Shown in pieces: positions 23,280-34,868 of a stretch of DNA of 64,000 nucleotides (position 1 is its first letter; every line of letters starts with the position of its first letter). The notes under the pieces are model-generated. The model saw only the letters and a list, made by a program, of their open reading frames with translations, did no database searches and had not been told where the DNA came from. The stretch covers positions 7,619,633 through 7,683,632 of the forward strand of contig OX453272.1 of the NCBI GenBank assembly GCA_949710005.1. Direction: 5' to 3'. This DNA comes from Ricordea florida. Its lineage: Eukaryota; Cnidaria; Anthozoa; Corallimorpharia; Ricordeidae. Both the position numbers and the translations under genes were made by a program.

Positions 23280-25195
23280 GAACGAGATACTGATTTGAAA
23301 GCTGAGGATGATTGGGCAATGAAGTATCAAATTGTGGTCCCGAAGAGCTATAGGAGAGAGATTCTACAAACAGCACACGAGAACCCCCAGCTGGACACAT
23401 GGGAATCAACAAAACGTACCAGAGGATCCTCAATCACTTTTACTGGCCAAATTTGAGGAAAGATGTAGCAGCGTTTTGTAAGTCTTGCCACACCTGTCAA
23501 ATGGTCGGAAAACCAAAACAGACCATTCTGAAAGCGCCTCTTCAATCAATATCAGCAGCTTACGAACAATCATCGATTACGTTGGCCCATTACCAAAAAC
23601 AAGGTCCGGGAATCAGTATTTGCTTACCATCATGTGTGCATCGACCAGATTCCCTGAAGCTGTACCACTGAGAAATATCAAAACCAAGACCATCGTCAAA
23701 GCGTTAACTAAGTTCTTTTCGTTTGTGGGTCTTCCGAGTTCTATACAGTCAGACCAGGGCTCGAATTTTTGTCTGGTATCTTCCAACAAGTCATGCAGGA
23801 GCTTGGAATCACTCAGTACAAGTCCTCTGCCTACCATCCACAAAGTCAAGGCGCTCTTGAAAGATGGCATCAAACTCTGAAGAACATGATAAGAATGTAC
23901 TGTTTCGAGACGGAGAAGGACTGAGACGATGGTATCCATCTTTTGTTGTTCTCTGCACGCGAGTCTGTGCGCGAATCTCTCGGATTAAGCCCTTTCGAGC
24001 TTGTGTTCGGTCTCACTGTGAGAGGACCTCTGAAATTACTTAAAGAGAGGCTATTATCTAGTTCCAATGACCCTCGTATTAATCTTTTGCAGTATGTATT
24101 AGATTACCGTACTAAGCTATCTAGAGCTTGTGAATTAGCAAGGGCCAATCTTAGTTCATCTCAGAAATCAGTTAAGGAAAGGTACGATTTAGATGCTGTA
24201 AAACGAAGTTTCAAGCCAGGAGAGAAGGTCCTTGTGTTTTTGCCAGTACCAGGCAATACATTGGGCCCTAATATATGTTATTAAGAAGAAGTTAAGTGAT
24301 CTTAATTATGTAGTAACTACTCCAGATAGGCGTAAGGAAACGCAGCTGTGTCACATTAATATGTTAAAGCCGTATATTGAACGAGGTAGTTTTTTCTGAA
24401 GAGGCACAGCCTACAAATGTTAATATAGGTATTTCAGAACCTAAGGAAGAATTTAGTTGTGAGTTAGGTACGGATAGTCCCACTGACACAGCAAGACTCT
24501 CGAACTCTGATGTGCCGCGTGACCTGGATTCCAAGCTGTCTCCCTTACTAGAAGCTCAAAGAAAAGACCTGGAGAACCTGCTCTTTAATATAAGCATCTT
24601 TTTCCTGATGTGCCATCAAGAACTGATCAACTTTATCATGATGTTGATGTCGGTGATGCTTCTCCAGTGAAGCAACATCCATACAGACTTAGTCCTCAGA
24701 AAAACAGTACCTCAAGAATGAGATAAAGTACTTTTTGGAGAATGACTGTATTGAACCAAGTACCAGTAGCTGGAGTTCACCATGTATACTCAGTGTCTCA
24801 AAGCCAGATGGAACTTACCGTATGTGTACGGACTACCGAAAGGTGAACAGTGTCACCAAAACTGATATCTTTCCAATCCCGAGAATGGATGATTGCATTG
24901 ACAGACTGGGACTGAGGGCAAAATCATTGTTACAAAGTTTGACCTGCTCAAAGGTTTCTGGCAGGTTCCATTTAAGGGAACGCGCAAAGGAAATTTCAGC
25001 CTTTGTAACTCCAGACGGATTATACCAGCACAAAGTTATGCTGTTTGAAATGAAGAATTTGCCGTCCTCTTTCCAGTGCCTGATCAACAAGGTCATTGCA
25101 AACCTCGACGGATGTGAAGCCTACACCGATGATGTCATCACTTTCAGCGACACTTGGGAATAACATTTAAATCGAACCAAGGGCCTTCGTATCGT
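23280..25195 (+). mobile_element. Decayed Ty3/gypsy retroelement, integrase before reverse transcriptase
   Basis: Integrase comes first. Its zinc-binding HHCC region (TAHENPQAGHMG ... CKSCHTC) is at 23360-23510 and its catalytic core follows with all three acidic positions (IDYVGPLP; QSDQGSNF; GALERWH) in different frames. The C-terminal part (KRSFKPGEKVLV, then CHINMLKPYIERG) ends near 24385. A ~200-bp linker leads straight into reverse transcriptase (FPDVPSRTD, KQHPYRLSP, SSWSSPCILSVSKPDG, AYTDDV) until an in-frame stop after SDTWE at 25163. RNase H, gag and protease are not seen, nor are LTRs. Several frameshifts make it inactive. The IN-RT order is the gmr1-type arrangement, unlike usual gypsy elements. 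Confidence 0.8.
24560..25163 (+). pseudogene. Reverse transcriptase fragment of the gypsy element
   Basis: Palm/finger motifs are legible: proline-rich entry (HPYRLSP), DCIEPSTSSWSSP, RMCTDYRKVNSVTKTD, then frame-shifted FDLLKG-like and ISAFVTPDGLYQ, and AYTDDV holding the two catalytic Asp. At least two frame shifts occur, near 24700 and 24920-24975. Similarity to the integrase-first gypsy polyproteins of fish is from memory. Confidence 0.75.
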
Positions 25196-25344
25196 TTTTG
25201 AAAAGATGGTGTTTGAACGCGCGATGCCTTCTTCTTCCACTCAGAATGTCTTGACTCAATATTTGTCGAGAATTCTTACTGAAGTATTACGCCAGGAGGA
25301 AAATGATTTCGAAATTGATTATATTGCCTTTCGACTTGAACAAT

Positions 25345-25632
25345 TATGTCTATTTGAGTTGTGCCTTTTCGCGTGGTGCCTTTTTGCGTTATGTCTGTTT
25401 GCGTTATGTATATTTGCGTTATGCCTATTTGCGTCATGCCTTTTAGCGTTATGTCTATTTGCATTATGTATATTTACGTTATACTTATGCCTATTTGCGT
25501 TATGCCTATTTGCGTTATGCCTTTTCGCGTTATGCCTTTTTGCGTTATGTATATTTGCGTTATGCCTATTTGCGTTATGCATTTTCGCGTTATGCCTACT
25601 TGCGTGATGACTTTTACCATTATGCCTTTCTG
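25345..25632. repeat. 15-bp minisatellite (ttatgcctatttgcg)
   Basis: About 18 units of a 15-bp motif with variants (cctttttgcg, cctatttgcg, gtatatttgcg). Because 15 is a multiple of 3, long frames stay open on both strands. These are artefacts, not genes. It abuts the truncated 3' end of the gypsy element. Confidence 0.92.
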
Positions 25633-25639
25633 CCATTCA

Positions 25640-27105
25640 GCTTCGGCTCGATGCATTCCTCATCTGGAAATTACTATATCAACAGAGGATTGCATTTTCT
25701 CATAGATATACCTCCAAATTGGACAAGTATGTCACACCCTGAGTGAAACTGAAAAATCAAAGATTTTAACCCCTAAAATGACATTGTTTTTAGTCTTCGC
25801 TAAACGATCGTCTAGGTCATGTTCAGGACTCATCACTGGTGATAGGTTCCTAGCATGATTAGGTTCTCTCAGGGTTTTGCACCTTATGAGCGGCGTGAGC
25901 TGGGGAATGCAAGCGACGAAAATGGCGAGAAGAGACTTTCTTGAGTAAATGTTTCATTTTGTGTTGTCTCATTAACATGCTGAATCATTTCAGTTATATC
26001 TGAATAAGCTCAGCTCAGACTGGGTTTTAAACCCCGGCTCAATTTATCCTGAAACATTCCGTTGCGGCCATCAGAGTGTGGAATAACCTTAGGCAGGATA
26101 TGTTGGAGCAATGGCAACAATAGCATTGTCTGACATCAATTTCCCGCGCCTCAAACGCCTGTAATTTTTCTTATATTATTTATACTATCTTAAGAATGCA
26201 TATGTCTAGAAAATTATATTGCCTTCTAGTATTAGCCCCAAAGCTATTCAGAATTGAAATAAACTAAGAAACTAAGGGTCATGCATTTTGTACAGCGAGC
26301 TCTTCCTCAACTTTTAGCAAACAAATGGGTAAATGAATGAAGTAAAAAAGATAATTAAATAAATAATAGATTCCAAATTTATCAGCTGGCAGCATCGGTT
26401 TTGAATCATTCATTAGGATTCATTTGCAAAAAAGAGATCATTTTTCTTTTACGAAAATCTCAACTGCTTTTTTTGTTAAAACTTCGTACGCAACTTACTG
26501 TCGACGAGTTTCTCGAGGTTTTATCCATGTGCTAACATTTACATTTTTACAGTTCATTTTTGGGGGGTCGATGCTTCTTTGTCTTTCAGGGGAATAAAAG
26601 TGAGTGGTCTAGTACTCTAAAATATCTCTGTTGTTTCAATTGAACAACATTAATCGTTGTCGGTAGAACAGCATGTCGCGAAGGTCTGTGATTGGCTGGC
26701 GGTTGACCACTGGAGTGTGTTTGATTTATGTCGCTTCCATCTGATCGAAAGATAGATTAATTCCATGCGATGCAAGGCACGAGGGCCTGTTCCTAATTGC
26801 TAAACAAAATTAGGCATTCGCTGAGCTTGCCAAGCTGTCATCACAAAGTGGTTTATGAGACTGGTGTGTTTGTTGAGGGTGATCCCACTCAAGCATATCA
26901 GTGACGGCAATGCTCAAAAACCCTCTCACTTCAAGGACTTCGTTCTTGTGTCAAGTACTGTGATATTAGTGTTTCTGATGACTGGCAACTGACAAATTTC
27001 AATTTTGGCTCTTGAGGATAAATTGCTTCGACCGATTGCTTCGACATACTTTATAAGTGACCTCAATTTTCACCAGCGGTGGGTCAAACGGAGGCGATCA
27101 GTTAT
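25640..27105. promoter_or_regulatory. Upstream region of the CUB receptor gene
   Basis: No reading frame or clear repeat is seen. The stretch holds the presumed promoter and 5' UTR of the gene starting at 27106. An in-frame TGA at 27058-27060 shows that the coding region does not continue upstream without splicing. Confidence 0.35.
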
Positions 27106-28821
27106 ATGGCCGTGATATTGTATTGGATTTTGGAGCTCTTAATCGCTGTGGTGAGGATTTGTTCTTCATCTTGTGGTGGACACCTTGAAGGAACATCCGG
27201 AGAGCTACGTTTTCCCGTCAGCAGTGGAAAAGTCGGCGAGCTGATGTTATGTGAATGGAAAATAACAGTGCCCGAGACATACCGCATTAAAATTACTTTC
27301 ACCGATTTTGTTATGAAAACAACATGTTGTTCATGTATACACGATTTCGTTGAAGTTCGCGACGGGCCGTCGCATAATTCTACTTTAATCGGAAGATTTT
27401 GCGCGAAGAGTGAACCAAAATATGTGTTCTCGACTAAAAATATGATTTGGCTTCAATTTGGTTCGAATTTTCGAACTTACCGTAGGAATCGTTTTGGACT
27501 CTCATATGCAGCGACATGCGGCCGCCATTACACGGATCTTTCAGGGAACTTTCGGTCACCCGGTTATCCTTTTCCTTACAAAAACAACCAAGATTGCACT
27601 TACACAATAGAAGTGCCTAAAGGGAGGATTAAGGTGAATTTTGAAATATTCAATGTGCAAGGCCGAATGCCTTTATGCTTGTACGATTTTTTGGAGGTGA
27701 AGGAAACTCGATATGTCGAGCTTTTGAGCTTGCAAAGGCAGACTCCAAGTCGTCGCTATTGCGGAAATGAAAAGCTGCCATTTATATACTCAACAAGAGG
27801 GAACTATTTGTGGTTTCGATTTCACAGCGATGATTCCGGAGCGGCAACGGGTTTTGTCGCAAATTACCGCACAATTTCTGTCGGGGAAGGTACATGCGGT
27901 GGAACCCTTAGAGACCCCTTTGGGTTTGTTTACTCGCTTAATTATCCCTTCGATTTCCCACCCAATCAGGAATGCACGTGGAAAATTCAGGTCGCTTCTG
28001 ATGTGCACGTATACTTATATTTCGACACGTTAGACTTTGGTATAAACTCAGGAAATTGTGTGAATGGCTTTGTGGAGGTTTATGATGGGTTTAGTGTTTC
28101 TTCCCAGAAGATTGGACGGTATTGTGGTGATGTGTTACCAAATCAAATTATTTCAAGAACAAACCAGTTGTTAGTGAAAGCAGTGACATTTGGTGCATAC
28201 AAAACGGGTTGGTTCTCCCTGCGTTATGCTTCTTTGGTCGGGGGTGTCTGTGGATCGCAGAAATTCACCTGCGTAAACAGGCAATGCATAGAAAACCATT
28301 TAACATGTGATGGCAAAGAGGACTGCAAAGATGGTTCTGATGAGAGAGACTGTTCAGACTCTGATGGAGGGGGATTTATCTCTTGGTACAGATTTTGGCC
28401 TGTCAGCGTTGTTGGTGGGGTGCTTATTATCGGCATTTGGCTTTGGCGAGCATGGAAGAAAGTCTTGTCAAGTAGGTCAGAAGTGGGTGGACCTTGCACA
28501 TGGTCGCCCTCTCCTGGTTGCATTGAAATGCAACCACAAACAGCTATCACTGAACCACCAAGCTACAGTGAAGCCGTGGCACAAGATGGCAGGCCACCAC
28601 CGTCATATGATGAAGTAGTTAGATATAGCAATGTGTCTAGTATTGAGGGTGATAATAGTGAATTCAATGAACCAGACAGTGCTAGTAACGACAATACAGA
28701 TTCTGCTTGCCTGCCACTGGATTGCAGTAGACATGAGAGTTCTTCTGTAGTAGTATATGGCATGGTAGTGTCCAGTGACAGTCACAGATCCAGGGAACAT
28801 TCTCAGGCTAAACCAGTGTAA
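27106..28821 (+). CDS. CUB-CUB-CUB-LDLa single-pass receptor-like protein
   Basis: 571 residues from the ATG at 27106, without introns. Residues 1-~20 are a signal peptide (MAVILYWILELLIAVV). CUB1 spans about 23-137, CUB2 138-254 and CUB3 264-375, each with the conserved Cys and the F.EVRDG, FLEV or FVEVYDG strand. One LDL-receptor class A repeat (382-416) keeps its six Cys and the calcium loop DGKEDCKDGSDE. A transmembrane helix (~431-450) is followed by a basic stop and a ~118-residue cytoplasmic tail with two PPSY motifs (484-487 and 498-501). PPxY motifs bind WW domains of Nedd4-type ubiquitin ligases, so endocytic control is likely. CUB-LDLa-TM order recalls NETO and the LRP3/10/12 group, but three CUBs and one LDLa match neither exactly. 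The ligand is unknown. Confidence 0.88.
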   Translation: MAVILYWILELLIAVVRICSSSCGGHLEGTSGELRFPVSSGKVGELMLCEWKITVPETYRIKITFTDFVMKTTCCSCIHDFVEVRDGPSHNSTLIGRFCAKSEPKYVFSTKNMIWLQFGSNFRTYRRNRFGLSYAATCGRHYTDLSGNFRSPGYPFPYKNNQDCTYTIEVPKGRIKVNFEIFNVQGRMPLCLYDFLEVKETRYVELLSLQRQTPSRRYCGNEKLPFIYSTRGNYLWFRFHSDDSGAATGFVANYRTISVGEGTCGGTLRDPFGFVYSLNYPFDFPPNQECTWKIQVASDVHVYLYFDTLDFGINSGNCVNGFVEVYDGFSVSSQKIGRYCGDVLPNQIISRTNQLLVKAVTFGAYKTGWFSLRYASLVGGVCGSQKFTCVNRQCIENHLTCDGKEDCKDGSDERDCSDSDGGGFISWYRFWPVSVVGGVLIIGIWLWRAWKKVLSSRSEVGGPCTWSPSPGCIEMQPQTAITEPPSYSEAVAQDGRPPPSYDEVVRYSNVSSIEGDNSEFNEPDSASNDNTDSACLPLDCSRHESSSVVVYGMVVSSDSHRSREHSQAKPV

Positions 28822-30975
28822 GGGAGTGTTTTGGATTAAATTTGTCAGTTGCAACACAAATTAATGACATTATCTCGAGCTGCTTTTTCAGAAATTTGCT
28901 GCCGGCAAATCTTAAGACAGGGAAAATATTATTCAGTAATATTCACAGAGAATTACATTAGCAAGCTGAAATTCCTTCAAAACTGGCAATTTCTTGACCT
29001 TATAAAGTCACAATGCCATAAACCACATAAAGAACAATTCAAAATCACATCACTACAAGCTTCTGGGTACCCGTCAGCAATCTGAAAGCTGGAGTTGTTT
29101 TAAAACAGCTAAGCAATCAAAGCATAAAAATTATGTTTTTGTATATAGATCCTTCACTATTCAGATTCCACTGCTTTACTTCTATTTCATGGATAACTTC
29201 ATGGGGTTGACTTCTTCAAAACACTTAACTGTCTTTAAGCTTTACTCTCTGGTATGTAAGAATAATCTCTATGGTCATAAACTATATTTTTTCATTGAGG
29301 GAATAGAGTCATGATCAGGAGGGGTCACTCCCAAGTACGTAAGTGTAAATATTTAACAATTATGATCATCCTGAAAACTGGCACAGAGTATTGCTATGGT
29401 AAAATAAGTAGATATCTACTGTGGGCTTCAAGTATGTTAGATTGGTAGCAAAGCTTTAAGTAGTCACGTAGCAAGTCATAATTCTCAAATTCTAAATCCA
29501 TTGAAAGGCATCTTAAATGTCAGAGTCTTGTCAACACTGTTTGCTTCCCGGTTATCAATTTTTCTTGTACATCCCAGCTGGTTTGCACAAAATTGGGTTT
29601 AAGTTACTGTTGTAAATTCTCTTTGAGAATCTGTGGTCATGGTGATTTGCAGTGCCAATTTAACCTCAATCCAGATTTTTTTTGTACCACTGTATAGACA
29701 TATATGTTTCTGTACTTGTTTCAGTTCCTGACATACTTTTTGTTGCATTTGACAGAATGCAAAATAATAAATAACATTGACTTAATATCATTTCAAGTGT
29801 TAATGCTGTAGCTACAGAAATTATGATAAAGTCTTAATTGTGATAAGTCTTAAGTGAATGAAGAGAACTACTTTGAAAAGTGGAATTTCCCAGACATGGG
29901 AGCTGGAAAGTAGACATATTCACACAACTTTTGGTCTTCACTTAATTGAGAGATGGAAAAACTGTACAAATATACTACAAAACAATGCTGAAGGTTTTAA
30001 CAATTTTATTGATTGGGTTTACAAAGTTCACAGTTTGAATATCATTTTTACCAAAAATATGTATTTACCTAATATAAAGGTTCTTAATCATTCATACATT
30101 CGTTCATCATTTATTTCCTCAAACACTTTTTCATCATCTCTTTCAATCTTTCACTCATAACAGTTTTTAGTTCATGTTTCAGTACTACAAAAAAATTTAA
30201 TGCTGCCAAGCATCTTATTTGAAACAAACTTCAATTAATGACATTAAAAATGAAGGGTTGGTAGGCAAATGCTGTGCATGGTGCAAAACTTATAGCATTT
30301 CAAACTGTTTTCAAGCAGCAAACCCCATCAAAAAGGCAAGCATTTTTTAGCTTCACACGAATAACTTAATTGGTATAATGAATATTCAATAAAAGCAGAT
30401 CTGTTATGTTAAAAAAACAAACAAAAAAAAAAAACATTGGACTAATTACTTTAATATTTACATACTGTCCAGACAAACAAAATAAACTTTCACAATCTAA
30501 TGAAGATGCTCAATAGTATCAAAAATCTCCTATAATGACACCCAGCTGACTTAATTATTCAAACTGCTTTTTGGGGATGGTTTATTAGAGGGATGAATCT
30601 TGTTGATTTAGTGAAATGCAGCATTCTAGGGACATGTGATGTAACTTTACTCAACCATTACCGGTAACTCAATGACTGACGTTGACTCTAACTGCCACGT
30701 TTCTGAGTTCAAGTACAATGAAACACTTTACAGTCATTGACCATTTGGTGGTTTTCACTTAGTGTATTCATATAACTGAATTGCTTAGATATGAATAAAT
30801 CATAGTACTTGATTTTCTAGGGAATTGTGTATGATATTTTTCTTCAGGGGAGGAGGGTGGCTAAATAAATTTCTTCTAGAGAGGGGTGGCTTACATAAGG
30901 GAGTAGGGGATGGATGGCTTCATAGAGGTTTCATGGGAAGTTGAAGAAATGAGCTAATTCATGAGATATTATGCC
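28822..30975. other. 3' UTR and intergenic DNA
   Basis: The interval lies between the convergent 3' ends of the CUB receptor gene (plus) and the caspase gene (minus). A possible AATAAA poly(A) signal occurs near 29766. A short A-rich run lies at 30411-30434. I see no further gene. Confidence 0.5.
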
Positions 30976-33541
30976 CTAGTTGAAGACTGACAGTGATGGA
31001 TTAAATTGTTCAGAAGCAGGATGAAAGAAGACCTTTCTAGTAAGCCTTACAACAGAACTTGGCATTTGCTTCTTCTTGCTGTTGGATTCAAACTCTAACG
31101 CAACCTTATTGTTTACTCTGACCAACATACTGACTACATCTTCGCTTGATGCATAAGTTCCAAAAACATCAAACAATGCTTGCACAAGCCAAGAACCTTT
31201 CTCCAAATTGCTCCATGACACATAACCAGGCACTGTGGAATATGCAATCAACATGTCTGCTTCTGCAGGTAATGTTGTTGGTTCAACAATTTTTTCTGGC
31301 ACCTCAGAAGGAAAAGCTTCATTCAACAGTTCTTCGGTTGTCTTAGTCACTTGAAAATCAACATCACCATCTGTCATCTCAATGCCATGATCAAAATCAC
31401 TTCCTCTACATGCCTGAATAAAGAACAGCTTGGGCTTTCCTATCAGATTCTTTGCATGGTGACCATTAAACATGGCAAGCAATTCGGAGACGGACACAAG
31501 AACACCATCAACACCGTAAATCTGGCCTTCTAAGCCATGACTCAGGAGACAAACCACTACAGAGTCTGCTTGTTGATGGTCATTTTGTCTGGCAAACGCA
31601 AATAGAACTTCTCTAAGTTGCTTTGCTTGTAAATTCCGGTGAAGCTCTACCTCATACTGAAGGTACTGGAAAAGCGCCTTGAGCTTTTCTGCATCTGTAT
31701 CAGAGCCTCCTCTTCTACGTAAATTGATAAAATCAACATTATTTACTATAAGACACCATCCATGGGGCCTGCTATTCATGAGATACGATGTCTTGTCATC
31801 ACTGGACTCTTGATGTGAAGTTGTCTTGACTTCCGAGGGCTTTACCTGAGGATGTGTGTCTGCTTTATCTTGAACTAACAGCCCGCTGTCTTGTGATTCT
31901 GCCGCAAGGTTATTCTTTTTAAAAACTGTAGTGTATGGGTTTCCTAAAATATAAGTTGCAGAATAATTAAAAACTAAGCAATCATGCAATGATGTATAAT
32001 TTTAACTTACAGAATTTTAAAAGAAAAGTGCACATTACAACCAGGTGGACAATCAAACATAATATAAGATATTAGAAAACGGTCCAAAGAAAATATCCGC
32101 GCTGATTGGTTAGAATTCATGTTTCTATTAAGCAATTAGATTATGAGCTCGAGATTTCTATCGCATGATAGTTGACGAGGGCGCAGCCCGAGTCAACTAA
32201 TGTATTTCCATCAACATCGCTTTGGCTCATGTCAAAAAGTTTTTTTCGATTCTGCTTATAAGCCCTCCCCCCCCCCTCCACCACTGCTATAAAAAGCACA
32301 GGCCCTATAACTAGAATTTTATAGTACTCTACTCAATCTAGAAACTTTGCCAATATGTTTGATAAAAAGAAACTCTGATTAACATGGACATTGGGAGGTT
32401 AAAAATTCAGTACCATTGACCAGTTTGTAATAATAAAACTAAATGACATTTGTTGAATGCTAAAGACTTCATAATAAAAAATAGGTCCACAATGCATACA
32501 TGTGTGGCTTACTAGACCACATGACAGGCACTTGACTCTCATTGGCTGAAATAAATAACTAAACAAGACACCCAGGGGCAATTCCATGGGATGCACTGGC
32601 CTATTAGGCATGGTTACCCATGGTCACAATCAGTTAACAAAAATCGACCACTTACAGTAACCTGCAATGATTAGTCAATGCAACCAGGAAAAGAAATCAT
32701 GGGTGAAATAACGGAAGTGGCAAAAGTTACCAGACTGATGAGCCTTTGGAAAACTCAATGGATTTCTGTGTGAAAGCTGTGTAAAAACCAACCTCTTCCT
32801 ATGAATACTATACCACAGGGAAAACATTGGTGCTCCGCTGATCACCGAACTTAAGCCCTGTCAGGGGGGGTTAGTACTTGGATGGGTGACCGCATGAGAA
32901 TGACCCTGTGTTTTCAAGTGTTTTAGGCTTAAAAATATATACTATTAATTGCCAAAAGCAAAATAATCAACATAAACCTTTCCCAGTCAAAACCTTTACA
33001 ACAATAAACAACACATTTGCTATTGGAGGCATAAAACTTTCTATTTTATTGCGTTCTTGCAAAAGACATTCCGTGTTTGTTCAAAGCGATTACCCGGCAG
33101 TAAATTGCGATGAAAATAAGAGAAGTCATTGGTTCAAATGATCACTTAAGCTGTTAGCAAAAGGCAAATGAACATTTGCAAACAACATTAACAATTACCC
33201 TGGTCTTGTATTTACATATAAAAGTCTGTTTGAAGCCAGAGGTTCGGTTTTTAATAGGGCTATATGTAGGTAGTATCCATGAAATCGAAGAAATCTCAAC
33301 GCAAAACGGCTTTGTGCTGCTCTTAAGGCCTCCATGTCTTCTTTTTTGGTGGTAGGTTATTCTTTAGGAATATTTATTTCCATTGTGAGCTTAAAAAAGA
33401 ATGTACTTCCTTTAAGAGATAAAAATCTTGTCTTAAAAATTTAGGATTGATTCACGTGCCAGGTCATGTTATATTTTGGTGCAATGCTTACCTGTGTGGC
33501 TTACTAGACCCCGTGACAGGCACTTGACTCTCGTGGACAAA

Positions 33542-33576
<35 letters not shown>

Positions 33577-34171
33577 ATCCGATCATGACATGTGGCTAAA
33601 CACTTCGTGTAAGCAACACAAAGTGTCAATTAACCGTCAACTAATTAATCGTGTATTTTCAACAATTCATATTAATCACATTATGTCTCCTAGATCATTA
33701 AGGGGTCTCCTGAATTTAAATCGAAGCCCTATCTCTAAAGTGAAAGTCGTTAAGTCTCCTAGATGACAACGACTTTCGCTGCATGCGCATTAATTGTTGG
33801 CTTGCTGTCATCGAACCTGACTAAAACAGATTAGTGTCTAAAATTTGACTGGATCGTTCAATGTTGTTCACTTTACCTGATGATGCTGAACCACTCCCTA
33901 GTAAGCTGTCCAAAAGATGCTTCTGTCCGTCACTTTTCTGTAGAGCGATGCAGAAGATGTCGAACGCTTTAGGCCCACGACGAGAAAGAATGTCTAGGAA
34001 CTTTTCCGCCTTAGCAGTCCGAGTTGGCTGCGTTTTGATATTGTCCAAATCAGTTTCTTGCAACGCTCCCTCTTGAAAAAGGCAGTTTAACAGCTGTTGC
34101 GGTTCTAAGTCCCGTACCAATGCAACTCTATTTCTTCTCAAAAGCTCCTTATAATTACGTCTTTTCTCCAT
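30976..34171 (-). CDS. CARD-containing initiator-type caspase
   Basis: Two exons, 34171-33877 and 31943-30976; the phase-1 junction rebuilds a Gly codon (420 residues). Residues 1-~88 form a CARD (MEKRRNYKELLRRNR ... LLNCLFQEGALQETD ... KAFDIFCIAL), the adaptor-recruitment domain of initiator caspases. A ~60-residue linker leads to the large subunit (~152-290) with catalytic His234 in CLLSHG and Cys277 in QACRG. An Asp-rich linker (TDGDVDF) suits autoprocessing. The small subunit (~328-405) has the substrate-pocket strand SWSNLEKGSW. Family knowledge: cysteine protease cleaving after Asp, activated by CARD-driven dimerisation in apoptosis. The architecture is that of caspase-2 or -9; I cannot tell which. 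The start at 34171 was chosen because the CARD helix begins there. Confidence 0.92.
31944..33876 (-). other. Caspase intron with repeat copies
   Basis: Donor AG|GTAAAG at 33876-33871 and acceptor ttttag at 31949-31944. It contains a 5S rRNA-like copy, an AATA microsatellite (33538-33578) and two related ~50-bp segments (gtggcttactagacc...gacaggcacttgactctc) near 32503 and 33491. Confidence 0.8.
32797..32930 (+). pseudogene. 5S rRNA-like sequence
   Basis: Near full-length similarity to 5S rRNA: ctataccac at the start, ctgatcaccgaacttaag, then the internal promoter core ttagtacttggatgggtgacc and an ending ttttaggctt. Mismatches and a small insert near 32911 suggest a retroposed pseudogene or the head of a 5S-derived SINE rather than an active gene. 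It lies in the caspase intron, on the opposite strand. Confidence 0.7.
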
Positions 34172-34868
34172 ATCTAGTGGAGGAAAGTACGAAATTTCCC
34201 GAAAGTACCTGGTATAAGACTTACTATTATGTCCCCGCCGTCTGTCGGTTACTAAGTAACACAATTTTTTCTCAAGGACTTTAATAAGTTTTTTTTTTTA
34301 ATTTATTTATTTATTCATCACAATTTTTAAACATTACAATACAATACCTTATACTATACTGTTAAACTACTACACTATTACAATACTGACATTACTTATA
34401 ATATAAAAAGTACAGAGCCTTAGATAAAGGGTACAAACACTCACACATAGCTTACCGTGATATACATGATATCTTTTATGCAATATTCAACTTAGTTTAC
34501 TTTTAATTCACATGTGTAATATGTATGTATATATAACTTACTGCGGAATGCAAACTAGGTAGACTTACTATTTACCCAGTCATAGTAAACCTTTCATAAA
34601 CAAGACTTGTCATCCTTACCCATATTTAAGCAGTGTTTATGGACATATTACGGTAGTTGGGTACATAATAATAAATTCTACACCAATGACCAGCCAAATT
34701 TTACGAAGACTGACTCAAAATTCCCAACGCAGTATCCCATTGGCTAGTGTAATCGAGCGAATCTAAAACTCAGCGAATGAAAAAAGAGTTTTACAAAAAT
34801 GAATTGTCTCGGAGCTTACACAGTCCGTAGCGGTCAGTGGTAAACCCCATGGGTACAAGAAAGAAAAC
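34172..34868. promoter_or_regulatory. Divergent promoter interval between caspase and NEURL4
   Basis: 697 bp separate the two start codons, which point away from each other. The interval is AT-rich with no reading frame and should hold both promoters and 5' UTRs. No convincing TATA box or binding site was identified. Confidence 0.5.

Noticed and set aside
25276-25746. Overlapping frames with Cys-Leu-Phe-Ala or His-Asn-Ala-Lys repeats on both strands
   Set aside because: The 15-bp minisatellite keeps frames open in multiples of three. There is no start context and no domain.
27079-27105. Upstream GTG start for the CUB receptor
   Set aside because: The ATG at 27106 directly begins a signal peptide, and a stop lies in frame at 27058-27060. 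Non-ATG initiation is not needed.
28224-28763. Minus-strand frames under the CUB receptor gene
   Set aside because: They are antisense shadows of the 571-codon gene.
34134-34264. Longer caspase N-terminus starting at 34264
   Set aside because: The in-frame upstream 31 codons precede the first CARD helix and have no domain features. The ATG at 34171 fits the usual CARD start, though the longer form cannot be excluded.
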